This document shows, one piece after another, positions 1-8,860 of a stretch of DNA of 23,674 nt (position 1 is its first letter; each line of letters begins with the position of its first letter). The notes beneath the pieces are model-generated. The model worked only from the letters and a program-made list of their open reading frames with translations, was not told where the DNA came from and did not search any database. Source of the stretch: CAZEID01 sp964512075 (lineage in GTDB: Bacteria > Patescibacteriota > WWE3 > 9FT-COMBO-53-11). The stretch covers positions 1 to 23,674 of the forward strand of contig CAZEID010000028.1 in assembly GCA_964512075.1 (NCBI GenBank). Reading direction: 5' to 3'. The position numbers and the translations under genes were made by a program.

Positions 1-198
1 GCCCAAGATGCACTCAACCGCGCCATCGAAAATTACGAAACTCGCCGGAGCCAATTACTGGAGAGCTTTTCCTCAGATCGGATCGAAGTCCTGGAGGAAA
101 AACTCAAAGAGCGATTGGAGAGCACCGTTGAGCGGTTGGAATTGCGCCGAGAAAGATTCCAGAATCTGCTCGAGAGCAAATCTGAAACCAAGGAATAA
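1..198 (+). CDS. C-terminal fragment of a coiled-coil protein (partial)
   Basis: Frame 1 is open from the window edge to a TAA at 196-198 and gives 65 residues rich in Glu, Arg, Leu and Lys with heptad-like spacing (for example LEEKLKERLESTVERLELRR), typical of a charged coiled coil. The 5' part lies outside the window, so the family cannot be named. Other frames across this stretch are less protein-like. It runs in the same direction as the lipid kinase gene that starts 69 nt later and could share its transcript. Seen: an open frame with coiled-coil composition. Inferred: that this is the real reading frame. Confidence 0.55.
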   Translation, partial: AQDALNRAIENYETRRSQLLESFSSDRIEVLEEKLKERLESTVERLELRRERFQNLLESKSETKE

Positions 199-267
199 GG
201 ACTGCCCACTGACTGAAAACCTTGTCCGACCGGGGCGAGGGAAAGAGGGTGTAGAATTTAACCATTA

Positions 268-624
268 ATGGTTGATCTAGTGAGGTTATTAAAGTCGTTC
301 CGCCACGCCGGGCGCGGCTTGGCCCACACCCTCTTCTACCACCAGAACTTCCGAATTCACCTCTTAGCGGCAGCAATCGCAGCCGCTTTCGGTCTCTACT
401 TTCGAATCTCCTCGGCCGAGTGGCTCGGCATTTTGATCGCGATCTTTCTAGTCTTAGTGGCGGAGATGGTTAACACCTCGCTGGAGGAAATCATTAACCT
501 AGTTAGAGAAGATCATCATGAGCGAGCCCGAATCGCTAAAGATGTTTCGGCCGGAATGGTCCTTCTTGCGGCAATTTTTGCCGTTTTAATCGGGGCAATT
601 ATCTTTCTCCCCTATCTACTCTGA
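268..624 (+). CDS. dgkA: DgkA-type diacylglycerol/undecaprenol kinase
   Basis: A 118-residue integral membrane kinase of the DgkA family, which phosphorylates diacylglycerol or, in many bacteria, undecaprenol to recycle the cell-wall lipid carrier. The family signature is visible as AEMVNTSLEE, with E66, N69 and E73 matching the catalytic E-x-x-N-x-x-x-E pattern of the E. coli enzyme, followed by AKDVSAG. Hydrophobic segments lie near residues 31-47, 51-66 and 95-116, the expected three-helix layout. The length is normal for the family. No good ribosome binding site lies just upstream of the ATG; a TAGAAT hexamer at 251-256 could be a -10 element giving a very short leader. The gene converges on the rpsG end of the rpoB operon. 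Confidence 0.88.
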   Translation: MVDLVRLLKSFRHAGRGLAHTLFYHQNFRIHLLAAAIAAAFGLYFRISSAEWLGILIAIFLVLVAEMVNTSLEEIINLVREDHHERARIAKDVSAGMVLLAAIFAVLIGAIIFLPYLL

Positions 625-781
625 AGTCCAATTTTTATAGTATATTAGTATACCATAGTAAACCGGCGTTGGCGAAAGAATGCATTTTTGGGAAAGCAGC
701 GCTTCTCGGCGGCCACAACCACCTGCACAATCACCTAAATGATAAGAGACTGAAGGAATTCTTACTTTCCAATGGCCAGCA
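625..781. other. convergent intergenic spacer
   Basis: Spacer between the convergent dgkA and rpsG ends. It contains a short AT-rich hairpin near 641-656 (GTATA/TATAC arms) but no GC-rich stem with a T-run on either strand, so I see no convincing intrinsic terminator for either operon. No RNA gene or coding frame recognised. Confidence 0.4.
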
Positions 782-1252
782 TCACCATCGGAAGTGAGCA
801 AAGGCTCGATTGGCTTCCGCGATTCGGTGAACCTCTTCCTTCTTCTTCACCGCGGCTCCTTCATTGTTGTAAGCAGCAATGAATTCCTCCGCCAACCTTT
901 CGGCGAACGGGCTTCCTTTTTTGGAGCGGGCCGCGTTCACAATCCAGCGAATCGCCAGCGCTTGGCCTCGGTCCGCCCGCACCGGCGCCGGGATCTGGTA
1001 AGTAGCCCCACCCACTCGCCGCGAGCGTACCTCCTGAGCAGGGGTTACATTAGTAATCGCTTGGGTTAACACTAAGAGAGGGTCTGCTCCGAGGGTTTCG
1101 GCAGCCTTGTCCAACGCCGTATAAACAATCTTTCGCGCCGTCTCTTTTTGACCCCGATGCATTACCTGATTAATCAATTTGGTTACAACCGTGGAACCGA
1201 ACCGGTAATCGGGAGCAGTCTCCCTCCGCTTAACCGCCCCTCCTCTAGGCAT
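782..1252 (-). CDS. rpsG: 30S ribosomal protein S7
   Basis: A 156-residue protein that nucleates assembly of the 30S head by binding the 3' domain of 16S rRNA. It starts MPRGGAVKRRE and ends AFAHFRW, both typical of bacterial S7, and contains the conserved region around ALRWIV-like ALAIRWIVNAARSKKG. A longer in-frame reading exists upstream, but the ATG at 1252 gives the canonical N-terminus and has GGAGG six nt before it. The first eight bases (ATGCCTAG) overlap the end of rpsL, so its ribosome binding site lies inside rpsL and translation is probably coupled. It is the last gene of the rpoB-rpoC-rpsL-rpsG cluster; fusA and tuf do not follow. Confidence 0.96.
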   Translation of the reverse strand: MPRGGAVKRRETAPDYRFGSTVVTKLINQVMHRGQKETARKIVYTALDKAAETLGADPLLVLTQAITNVTPAQEVRSRRVGGATYQIPAPVRADRGQALAIRWIVNAARSKKGSPFAERLAEEFIAAYNNEGAAVKKKEEVHRIAEANRAFAHFRW

Positions 1253-1733
1253 TGGTTCCTCCTTCGGGAGCGGTAGCCGAAACCGATTCGGCCGCCGGAG
1301 CTGCTTCCCTCCTACCACCCGCTCCTCCCGCCGCCTTAGTTCCGTAGATCGAACGGCTAGACCGCCGAGCTTCCACTCCTGTAGTATCGTAGACACCGCG
1401 CACGATAGTGTACTTAATTCCGGGAAGATCTTTAACTTTTCCCCCCCGAACCAGAACAATGGCATGTTCTGTTAAGTTGTGGCCCTCTCCCGGAATGTAA
1501 GCGGTAATCTCCCGACCGTTAGACAAACGAACCCGCGCGACTTTCCGCAAGGCCGAATTAGGTTTTTTGGGAGTCATCGTCCGCACTTGGAGAACGACGG
1601 CTCGCTTGAATGGTGAAAATATCCGCCGGCGCCGGCGGCGGATTGAAGAATAAACCTCCGAAAGCGCGGGAGTTTTGTCCTTTTTCAGAACCTTTTTTCG
1701 GCCTTTTCGAATCAGCTGCTGGATTGTTACCAT
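1245..1733 (-). CDS. rpsL: 30S ribosomal protein S12 with internal Arg-rich insertion
   Basis: A 162-residue S12, the decoding-centre protein. The core is clear: IRKGRKKV near the N-terminus, TPKKPNSALRKVARVRL (residues 54-70), YIPGEGHNLTEH and VRGGKVKDLPG. Bacterial S12 is usually 123-140 residues. This one has about 13 extra residues between PAL (22-24) and SPFKR (40-44), including six arginines in a row (R32-R37), and a 30-residue Ala/Gly-rich tail. The lysines of TPKKPNS linked to streptomycin sensitivity are wild type. The gene starts two nt after the rpoC stop and overlaps rpsG by eight nt. The tail also carries the rpsG ribosome binding site. Confidence 0.95.
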   Translation of the reverse strand: MVTIQQLIRKGRKKVLKKDKTPALSEVYSSIRRRRRRIFSPFKRAVVLQVRTMTPKKPNSALRKVARVRLSNGREITAYIPGEGHNLTEHAIVLVRGGKVKDLPGIKYTIVRGVYDTTGVEARRSSRSIYGTKAAGGAGGRREAAPAAESVSATAPEGGTNA

Positions 1734-1735
1734 CC

Positions 1736-4700
1736 TTAACCTTTCTTTCCCTCCTCTTTGATTCTAGCGCGCTCCCCCGTCGGAATCAGCCGACCGATAA
1801 TCACATTCTCCTTTAAACCAAGCAACCGATCCTCCTTGCCGGAAGCGGCCGCTTCCGTCAAGACCCGGGTCGTTTCCATGAAAGAGGCCGCCGAGAGCCA
1901 GGAATCAGTCTTAAGGGAAGACTTAGTAATCCCTAAAAGCACCGGCTCCCCTACCGCTTTCTTTCCCCCCTTGGGGAGGGCCGCATTCTCCTGATAGAGC
2001 TGCACCCTTGTCACCACCTCTTCGGGGATAAAACGGGTGTCTCCCGGATCAACAATCCGCACCTTGGTAAACATTTGCCGAATAATTACTTCCAAATGGA
2101 TGTCGTCTAGCGAAACGCCCTGACTGGAGTAGACCTTAAGAAGCTCATTTACCAAATATTTCTGGGTTGGAATGATCCCCCGCGTAACCATTAATTTCTT
2201 GGGATCCAAGTAGCCTTCGGTCAACGGTTGGCCAACCTCCACTTTCTCGCCGTCCTTAACCAAGATGATCCTTCCGACGGGGACATTAAATTCGGTCACG
2301 CCTTCTTTCCCAGTCAGGAAGATTTTTCGGGACTCTCCTTCCTCGGAAATGGAGACTTTTCCCGCCTGGGGAGCCATCAGCGCCTCAAACTTCGGCGTCC
2401 TAACCTCAAAAATCTCCTCAACCCGAGGTAGCCCTTGAGTGATATCGCGGCTGGTGGCAATTCCTCCCGCGTGCCTGGTTCGCAATGTCATCTGAGTCCC
2501 CGGCTCCCCAATCGACTGGGCCGCGATTACCCCCACCGGAGTTCCCACCTCTACCAACCGGTTCCTTCCTAAATCCAACCCGTAACAAGCGGCGCAAACT
2601 CCGTAGAGATTCTCACAAGTCAGGGGAGAACGAATCCTAACCTCTGTAATCCCGGCTTTCTCAATCGCCTCCGCCGCAGCGGGCGTAATCAGCTCATTTT
2701 TCTTCACCACCACCTTCCCATTCACCTTGACGTCCTCCGCCGCGACTCTCCCACTTAGGCGGCGGGCGAAGGTAACAGTAAAGGTTTCCTCCTCCTTGGA
2801 GAGAACTACCGACTCCTTCGTGCCGCAATCCTCCTCGCGAATTAAAACGTCCTGAGCCACGTCCACCAACCGGCGGGTAAGGTACCCCGCGTCCGCAGTC
2901 CTCAAGGCCGTATCCACCAACCCCTTGCGCGCCCCCCGCGCTCCCACGAAGTACTCAAAGCTTGTCAACCCCTCCCGGTAATTGGAGCGGATTGGCAATT
3001 CTACTGCCCTCCCCGTAGGATCCACTACATGTCCCCGCATCCCCGAGATCTGCTTTATCTGGTCCCGGGTCGCCCGAGCCGCCCCGGAACTAATAATGAC
3101 TTTAATCGGATTCTCTTCTGCGAGAGCCTTCCAAGCCAGCTCGTCCATGGTACTGGTAGCTTCGCCCCAAACCACCCGCGAAAGCTCTTTCCGCTCGGCT
3201 TCTGTAATCAACCCTCGCCGGAAGTTTTGGTCAATCTTGGCCACCTTCTTTTCCGCGGCACTCAAAACTTTACCCTTCTCTTCTGGAACCACCCCATCGA
3301 AAACTGAAATGGAGATACCGGACTCGGTCGCATAAAAGAATCCTAACTCCTTAATGGCGTCGATCAGCTCCGAAACTGCCTCGTCGCTCTCCCGAGATAG
3401 CGCCTGTTCAATAAAACCTTTAACTTCTTTTGCTCCGGCCTTATCGTTGTAAAACCGCAAAAACTCCGGCAGAGCTTGATTGAAGATGATCCTCCCCACC
3501 GACGTGACCAAGACCTCGCCGCCAATCACGGCTTTAATCTTCTCCCGCAAACCGACCTGGCCGACGGCGTGGGCCAAGAGAACCTCTTCCTCGCTACTGA
3601 AAATCCGCAATTCCTCGTCTTTGCGGATTTCCTCACTTGCCGGAATACTGGTCAAATAATAAGTCCCCAAGATCTGCTCCTTGTTCGGAAAAGCAATTGG
3701 CTCACCAGTCGCCGGCCGAATCAAGTTGTGGGTGGAAAGCATCAGCTCTTTAACTTCCTCAATCGCCTTCTTGGTAATCGGCAGGTGCACCGCCATTGCG
3801 TCCCCATCAAAATCCGCGTTAAATCCTGCACAAACATTGGGGTGAAGCTGAATCGCCGAACCATCCACCAAAACTGGATAAAATCCCAACACCGAAAGCC
3901 GGTGAAGTGAGGGTGCCCGATTGAGAAGAACGGGGTGGTCTACCACAAGCTCCTCTAAGATGTCCCAAACTTCATCCGACCGCAGCTCTAAAAAGGCTTT
4001 GGCGCTGCGAAGATTGGAAGCGTACCCCCGCATTAGAATCTCCCGTAACACATGGGGCTTGAAAAGCTCCAGCGCCATCTCCCGCGGGATCCCAACCTGA
4101 TTCAGCTTCAGGTTTGGCCCCACCACAATCACGGAACGCCCGGAGTAATCGACGCGCTTTCCCAAAAGGTTCTGGCGGAAGCGTCCCTGCTTTCCAGAAA
4201 GAAGATCCGCGAAGGAGCGGAGGGTCTTGTGTCCTCGGCGAACTCTCCCCCGCCGGGCTTTAGAAGAGTCAATCAACGCGTCCACCGCCTCCTGAAGCAT
4301 GCGTTTCTCGTTGCGCACAATAATTTCGGGCGCTCCTAACTCCAGCAGCTGCCGCAGGCGATTATTCCGGTTGATAACGGTCCGGTAAAGATCGTTGAGA
4401 TCGGAAGTTGCAAACCTTCCTCCCTCTAATTGAACCATCGGACGGAGATCCGGCGGAATTACCGGGAGAACCGTCAAAACTAGCCAAGTTGGGTTGATTC
4501 CAGAGTTCTTCAACCCCTCCACGATCCGCAAGCGACGGCGGGCCCAGATTCCCCGGTCTCCCTTACTCTCGTGAACAATCTTTCTTAATTGAGTTGAGAC
4601 TTTGTTCAGGTCAACCGTAGCAAGCGCCCGCCGAATGGCCTCCGCGCCCATCATAACCTCGGCGAAACTCTTCAGGTAGTCCGCGACCAACTCTTGTTCC

Positions 4701-5293
4701 CACTCGGCAAGAACCGAAAACAGCTTTACGCTTTTGAGAATTTCCAGACCCTCGCGTTCGCTATCCAGTAGTTTAGCTTTAGCCGACGGATCCTGCTCCT
4801 CCTTGATTAAGCGTTCGTAATCCCGTTCAAAACTCTCCAAGGCAGAAGCCCGCTTGTCCCGGTCAAAGGCCGTCACCAAGTAGCGAGAAAAGTAAATTAC
4901 CCCTTCTACATCGCGGGAGGAAATTCCCAACAGAATACTGATCAGCGAGGGAACCCCCCGGAAAAACCAAATGTGAGCTACGGGGGAAGCCAGCGTGATG
5001 TGTCCCATCCGCTCCCGCCGAACGCGCTTACTGGTAACTTCCACCCCGCACTTGTCGCAGATTATTCCCTTGAACCGGGCCTTCTTATATTTCCCGCAGT
5101 AACACTCGTAGTCCTTAGTAGGGCCAAAAATTCTTTCGTCGAAAAGCCCATCCTTCTCGGCCTTGAAAGTTCGATAATTGATTGTTTCGGGCTTGGTTAC
5201 TTCCCCGTAAGACCAATCCTTGATCATCTCGGGGGAGGCAATCGCAATCCGCAGGGAATCAAACTGACGAAAACCTTCCAGGGTGCTAGGCAT
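1736..5293 (-). CDS. rpoC: DNA-directed RNA polymerase subunit beta'
   Basis: A 1185-residue beta' subunit of RNA polymerase. The N-terminal zinc ribbon has C64, C66, C79 and C82. The catalytic magnesium loop NADFDGD is at 492-498 (D494, D496, D498). The bridge helix region reads FVGARGARKGLVDTALRTAD, and the trigger loop includes GTQMTLRTRHAGG (M935, H941). The second zinc site is visible as CGT and LTCENLYGVCAACYG. I chose the ATG at 5293 (MPSTLEGF, then FDSLRIAIASPE) because it gives the family N-terminus and follows GGAGGAGAAGAATA; an upstream in-frame extension is not family-like. The start overlaps the rpoB stop by eight bases (ATGCCTAG). The protein is shorter than E. coli RpoC (1407), which carries lineage-specific insertions. 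Confidence 0.98.
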   Translation of the reverse strand: MPSTLEGFRQFDSLRIAIASPEMIKDWSYGEVTKPETINYRTFKAEKDGLFDERIFGPTKDYECYCGKYKKARFKGIICDKCGVEVTSKRVRRERMGHITLASPVAHIWFFRGVPSLISILLGISSRDVEGVIYFSRYLVTAFDRDKRASALESFERDYERLIKEEQDPSAKAKLLDSEREGLEILKSVKLFSVLAEWEQELVADYLKSFAEVMMGAEAIRRALATVDLNKVSTQLRKIVHESKGDRGIWARRRLRIVEGLKNSGINPTWLVLTVLPVIPPDLRPMVQLEGGRFATSDLNDLYRTVINRNNRLRQLLELGAPEIIVRNEKRMLQEAVDALIDSSKARRGRVRRGHKTLRSFADLLSGKQGRFRQNLLGKRVDYSGRSVIVVGPNLKLNQVGIPREMALELFKPHVLREILMRGYASNLRSAKAFLELRSDEVWDILEELVVDHPVLLNRAPSLHRLSVLGFYPVLVDGSAIQLHPNVCAGFNADFDGDAMAVHLPITKKAIEEVKELMLSTHNLIRPATGEPIAFPNKEQILGTYYLTSIPASEEIRKDEELRIFSSEEEVLLAHAVGQVGLREKIKAVIGGEVLVTSVGRIIFNQALPEFLRFYNDKAGAKEVKGFIEQALSRESDEAVSELIDAIKELGFFYATESGISISVFDGVVPEEKGKVLSAAEKKVAKIDQNFRRGLITEAERKELSRVVWGEATSTMDELAWKALAEENPIKVIISSGAARATRDQIKQISGMRGHVVDPTGRAVELPIRSNYREGLTSFEYFVGARGARKGLVDTALRTADAGYLTRRLVDVAQDVLIREEDCGTKESVVLSKEEETFTVTFARRLSGRVAAEDVKVNGKVVVKKNELITPAAAEAIEKAGITEVRIRSPLTCENLYGVCAACYGLDLGRNRLVEVGTPVGVIAAQSIGEPGTQMTLRTRHAGGIATSRDITQGLPRVEEIFEVRTPKFEALMAPQAGKVSISEEGESRKIFLTGKEGVTEFNVPVGRIILVKDGEKVEVGQPLTEGYLDPKKLMVTRGIIPTQKYLVNELLKVYSSQGVSLDDIHLEVIIRQMFTKVRIVDPGDTRFIPEEVVTRVQLYQENAALPKGGKKAVGEPVLLGITKSSLKTDSWLSAASFMETTRVLTEAAASGKEDRLLGLKENVIIGRLIPTGERARIKEEGKKG

Positions 5294-8200
5294 TATTCTT
5301 CTCCTCCGCGGAAACTTCCTCCGGAGCCGCGGCCGCGGCAATCGAATCTGGAGAAACCTCCGTCACTCCGGCCACCTCCAACCCCTCTTCCTCCAGCTTG
5401 AAAACCTCCGGCTCGGCGCCGACTTCCTCCAACGGCGGGGGAACGGACTCCGCTGGGGCACCTTTCCCCGCCGCCTCCCCACCCTCGCTTAACGGTTCCA
5501 CGTTCAACCCCACTCCGTTCAGTTCCCGCACCAACAACTTAAAGGACTCTGGGAGGGTCGGTTGAGGAATCTCTTCTCCCTGGATAATCGCTCGATAAGC
5601 CGCGGAACGCCCCACGAGATCGTCCGACTTGAGCGTTAACATCTCTTGGAGGGTGTGGGCCGCTCCGTAAGCCTCCACCGCCCAAACCTCCATCTCCCCA
5701 AAGCGTTGCCCGCCAAATTGCGCTTTTCCTCCGAGGGGTTGCTGAGTAATTAGCGCGTAAGGGCCGGTAGAGCGGGCGTGCATTTTATCCTCGGCCAAAT
5801 GCTCCAGCTTGAGGATGTAGGCACTCCCCACCGCGACCTCCTGGTCAAAAGGCCTACCCGTTCGACCATCATAGAGCCTAATCTTTCCCGAGACTGGTAA
5901 ACCGGCCTTCTGAAGCTCCGTAACCAGCATCCCCTCTTCAAACTTCTCAAAAACCGGAACCGCATAGCGCTTACCCAACTTAACTCCGACGAGGCCTAAA
6001 TGGGTCTCCAAAAGCTGACCTAAATTCATCCGGTTGATAACCGAGTGCGGCGCCAAGATAATATCGATCGGCGTCCCATCTTCCAAGTAAGGCATATCTT
6101 CCACCGGAACGATTTTGGAGATAACACCTTTATTCCCGTGCCGCCCTGCCAACTTGTCCCCGACAGTAATCTTCCGAATCTGAGCTACTCGGACGTAGAT
6201 CTCTTGCAAGACTCCCTCCGGAAGTTCGGCCTCCGACCGATTCAGGATCTTCACCCCAACCACCGTTCCCCACTCCCCGTGGGGAACGCGCAAAGAAACA
6301 TCCCGTACCTCCCGCGCTTTCTCCCCAAAAATGGCCCGTAGCAGACGCTCCTCCGCCGAAAGTTCGGTCTCCCCCTTCGGTGCAATCTTCCCTACCAAAA
6401 TATCCCCACCCTTAACTTCCGAACCGATCACGGCAATCCCGCGGTCATCCAAATTGCGCAGAGCGTCTTCCGAAACGTTGGGGATATCTCGAGTTATCTC
6501 CTCCGGCCCAAGCTTCGTTTCCAAAACTTGGACGCTGTGCTCCGAGACGTGAATTGAAGAAAGCACATCCTCCCGCCGCAGCCGCTCGGAGATCACAATG
6601 GCATCCTCATAACCGAACCCGCCCCAGTACATATAAGCGATCAGTAAATTGCGGCCGAGGGCCAACTCCCCCCTATCCGTTGCCGGCCCATCGATTAAAA
6701 CATCCCCTTTGCGAAAATGCTGACCCGGCTCCACCAAAACCCGCTGGTTGTAGCAAGTTTCGTCATTGCTCTTGACAAATTTCAGAAGCTCGAAACGCTG
6801 CTTCCCCTTTGTCTTGTAAGTAATTTCCAGTCGCTCCCCGTCGGCGTAATCCACCTTTCCCTCCTCCTCCGCCACAATCGTGAGGCCGGAGTTCACTGCC
6901 AGATCTCGCTCAATCCCGGTCCCCACAATCGGGGCCTCGGGGGAAACTAAGGGTACCGCTTGCCCCACCATATTGGACGCCATTAGAGCGCGATTCACGT
7001 CGTCGTGGGCCAGAAACGGAATCAGAGCGGCAGAGGCGGAAACGATCTGGCGAGGAGTAACATCCACCAAATCCGCTTGGCCCGAACTACCAAAGAAAAA
7101 CTCGGATCGGTGTCGGAGCGGGATGCGCTCATCTAAAATTCGACCACTCTTGTCCAACCGAACTGAAGCATCCGCAATTACGTACTGGTCCTCCTGGGAA
7201 GAAGTTAGATAAACAATTTCGTCCGTCACGATCGGCTTACCCCCCGTCTTCTTGATCTTGCGGTAAGGAGTCTCCAAAAAACCCAGCTCATTTACCCGAG
7301 CATAAAGAGCCAAGTGCGTTGTTAGACCAACCGAGGTTCCTTCCGGAGTCTTGATTGGGCAAACCCGACCATAGTGCGTATAATGAGCATCCCGAACCGA
7401 GAAGCTCGCTCGCTCCGCCGTCAAACCTCCGGGTCCCTTCACGGAAAGGCGGCGGAGGTGCTCCAATCCTGCCAAGGGGTTGACCTGCTCGTGGTATTGA
7501 GAGAGCTGAGAAGAGGCGAAGAAGGAGTGCAACCGCGCCTCTACTGGTCGCGTGGAAATGATCTGTAACGGTTTGGGGAGCTGGTCCCGCGCCTGAAGAC
7601 TCATTCGCTCTTTAACCACCCGCTCCAACTGAATGAAACCGATCCGCAGTTGACTCTGCACTAGCTCTCCCACGGTTCGAACCCGACGATTGCCCAAATG
7701 GTCGATGTCGCTAGGCTCCCCGATGCCATGATTAAGTTCGATTAAACGACTGATTGCCGCTACCAGGTCTTCTTTAGTTAACAGCCGATTGCGCCGCTCC
7801 TCGATCGGAAGATTCAACCCCAAAATTTCGTTCAGCTTAAACCGGCCGGCTTTTCCAAGATCGTAGCGGCGGGGATCCAAGAAAATTCGCTCGAAAGTAA
7901 TCTTGGCGGTATCTAAAAGAGGGGGCTCGCCAGGACGAATCTTGGTAAAGATTTCCAGCAGCGCCTCTTCGTAAGACCGGGTAGGATCTTTCTTCAGCGT
8001 CTCCTCAATAAACAGCCGTCCCGGGTCAGTATCCACCCCGGCGAAAGCGGCTCGGATATCGTCGTCCCGAGTAAGTCCGAAAGCCCGCAGCAAAGTAGTT
8101 GCTGCCATCTTATGATAGTTGCTGATTTTAACCGTCAGGTAATTCCGGCGAGCGGTATTAAATTCCAACCAAGCGCCGTTCTTAGGAAGGATCCGGGCCG

Positions 8201-8648
8201 AGGAGAGCAAAGCCCCAGTGGTGGGATCGACTTCCCGCGAAAAGTAAATGCCCTCCGACCGCAGAAGCTGGTTCACGATCGCCCGCTCCACCCCCGCGAT
8301 AATGAAGGTACCGCTCTCGGTCATCTGGGGAATTTCCCCCATGTAAACTTCTTGGGAAACCACCCTGCCGCTTTTAACTTCTTTCAACTCGGCCGTTAGA
8401 TACCAGGGAAAGGAATAAGTCAATCCTTTCTTAGTCGCCTCTTCCTTGCTGATCCGGGGCTTACCGTACCGAGGTTTACGGAAGGTTAATTCCCAGCCGC
8501 GCCCAGTGTAGTCCTGAATGGGATTAATCTCTTCCAAAACCTCGGCCACCCCCTCCGTAAGGAGCCGCGCGAACGATTCCTTCTGGACCGTTGACAGATC
8601 CGAGAGGGGCAAAATTTCAGCTGTTTTACCGAGCCAAACCCTAGTCAT
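5286..8648 (-). CDS. rpoB: DNA-directed RNA polymerase subunit beta
   Basis: A 1120-residue beta subunit that pairs with RpoC in the RNA polymerase core. Recognised blocks include FASSQLSQYHEQVNPL (rifampicin pocket), RRLSVKGPGGLTAERASF, YGRVCPIKTPEGTSVGL, the GDKLAGRHGNKGVISKI block and the C-terminal FGGQRFGEMEVWA. E387 stands where E. coli has D516 and K404 where E. coli has L533. A 55-residue acidic, Ala/Pro-rich tail follows the last conserved block. The ATG at 8648 opens the known N-terminal region. It has no Shine-Dalgarno sequence; the leader from the promoter at 8728-8756 is about 70 nt and carries a 7-bp hairpin. Confidence 0.98.
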   Translation of the reverse strand: MTRVWLGKTAEILPLSDLSTVQKESFARLLTEGVAEVLEEINPIQDYTGRGWELTFRKPRYGKPRISKEEATKKGLTYSFPWYLTAELKEVKSGRVVSQEVYMGEIPQMTESGTFIIAGVERAIVNQLLRSEGIYFSREVDPTTGALLSSARILPKNGAWLEFNTARRNYLTVKISNYHKMAATTLLRAFGLTRDDDIRAAFAGVDTDPGRLFIEETLKKDPTRSYEEALLEIFTKIRPGEPPLLDTAKITFERIFLDPRRYDLGKAGRFKLNEILGLNLPIEERRNRLLTKEDLVAAISRLIELNHGIGEPSDIDHLGNRRVRTVGELVQSQLRIGFIQLERVVKERMSLQARDQLPKPLQIISTRPVEARLHSFFASSQLSQYHEQVNPLAGLEHLRRLSVKGPGGLTAERASFSVRDAHYTHYGRVCPIKTPEGTSVGLTTHLALYARVNELGFLETPYRKIKKTGGKPIVTDEIVYLTSSQEDQYVIADASVRLDKSGRILDERIPLRHRSEFFFGSSGQADLVDVTPRQIVSASAALIPFLAHDDVNRALMASNMVGQAVPLVSPEAPIVGTGIERDLAVNSGLTIVAEEEGKVDYADGERLEITYKTKGKQRFELLKFVKSNDETCYNQRVLVEPGQHFRKGDVLIDGPATDRGELALGRNLLIAYMYWGGFGYEDAIVISERLRREDVLSSIHVSEHSVQVLETKLGPEEITRDIPNVSEDALRNLDDRGIAVIGSEVKGGDILVGKIAPKGETELSAEERLLRAIFGEKAREVRDVSLRVPHGEWGTVVGVKILNRSEAELPEGVLQEIYVRVAQIRKITVGDKLAGRHGNKGVISKIVPVEDMPYLEDGTPIDIILAPHSVINRMNLGQLLETHLGLVGVKLGKRYAVPVFEKFEEGMLVTELQKAGLPVSGKIRLYDGRTGRPFDQEVAVGSAYILKLEHLAEDKMHARSTGPYALITQQPLGGKAQFGGQRFGEMEVWAVEAYGAAHTLQEMLTLKSDDLVGRSAAYRAIIQGEEIPQPTLPESFKLLVRELNGVGLNVEPLSEGGEAAGKGAPAESVPPPLEEVGAEPEVFKLEEEGLEVAGVTEVSPDSIAAAAAPEEVSAEEKNNA

Positions 8649-8663
8649 CTAGCAAAAGGAAAC

Positions 8664-8697
8664 AAAGCGCCACACTCCCCACGCTCCCATGCGCTTT
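8664..8697 (-). promoter_or_regulatory. hairpin in rpoB leader
   Basis: AAAGCGC (8691-8697 read on the minus strand) and GCGCTTT (8664-8670) form a perfect 7-bp stem with a 20-nt loop, ending 15 nt before the rpoB ATG. There is no T-run, so it is not a terminator. Since the leader lacks a Shine-Dalgarno sequence, the hairpin could affect ribosome entry or bind a regulator; this is inference. Confidence 0.4.
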
Positions 8698-8727
8698 CCA
8701 AATAAGCCTATTCACTTAACGTGGGTT

Positions 8728-8756
8728 AATTTAACAAGTAAATCACCTGAAGTCAA
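8728..8756 (-). promoter_or_regulatory. promoter of the rpoB operon
   Basis: Minus strand TTGACT (8751-8756), 17-nt spacer, TAAATT (8728-8733). This is a good sigma-70-type match placed about 80 nt upstream of rpoB. A dyad (AATAGCC at 8755-8761 and GGCTATT at 8784-8790, with the palindrome CCGGTACCGG at 8767-8776 between the arms) abuts the -35 box and could be an operator. Confidence 0.7.
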
Positions 8757-8860
8757 TAGCCACCCGCCGGTACCGGACGAGAAGGCTATTCGCTCCGCAA
8801 GCAACGCGAAACAATTGTATTAAGGACGCGAGCTATCGCGAGCATCACCACCAACCTTCC

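Noticed and set aside
794..1069. Plus-strand open frame opposite rpsG
   Set aside because: Antisense to a certain ribosomal protein gene, with unlikely composition and no ribosome binding site.
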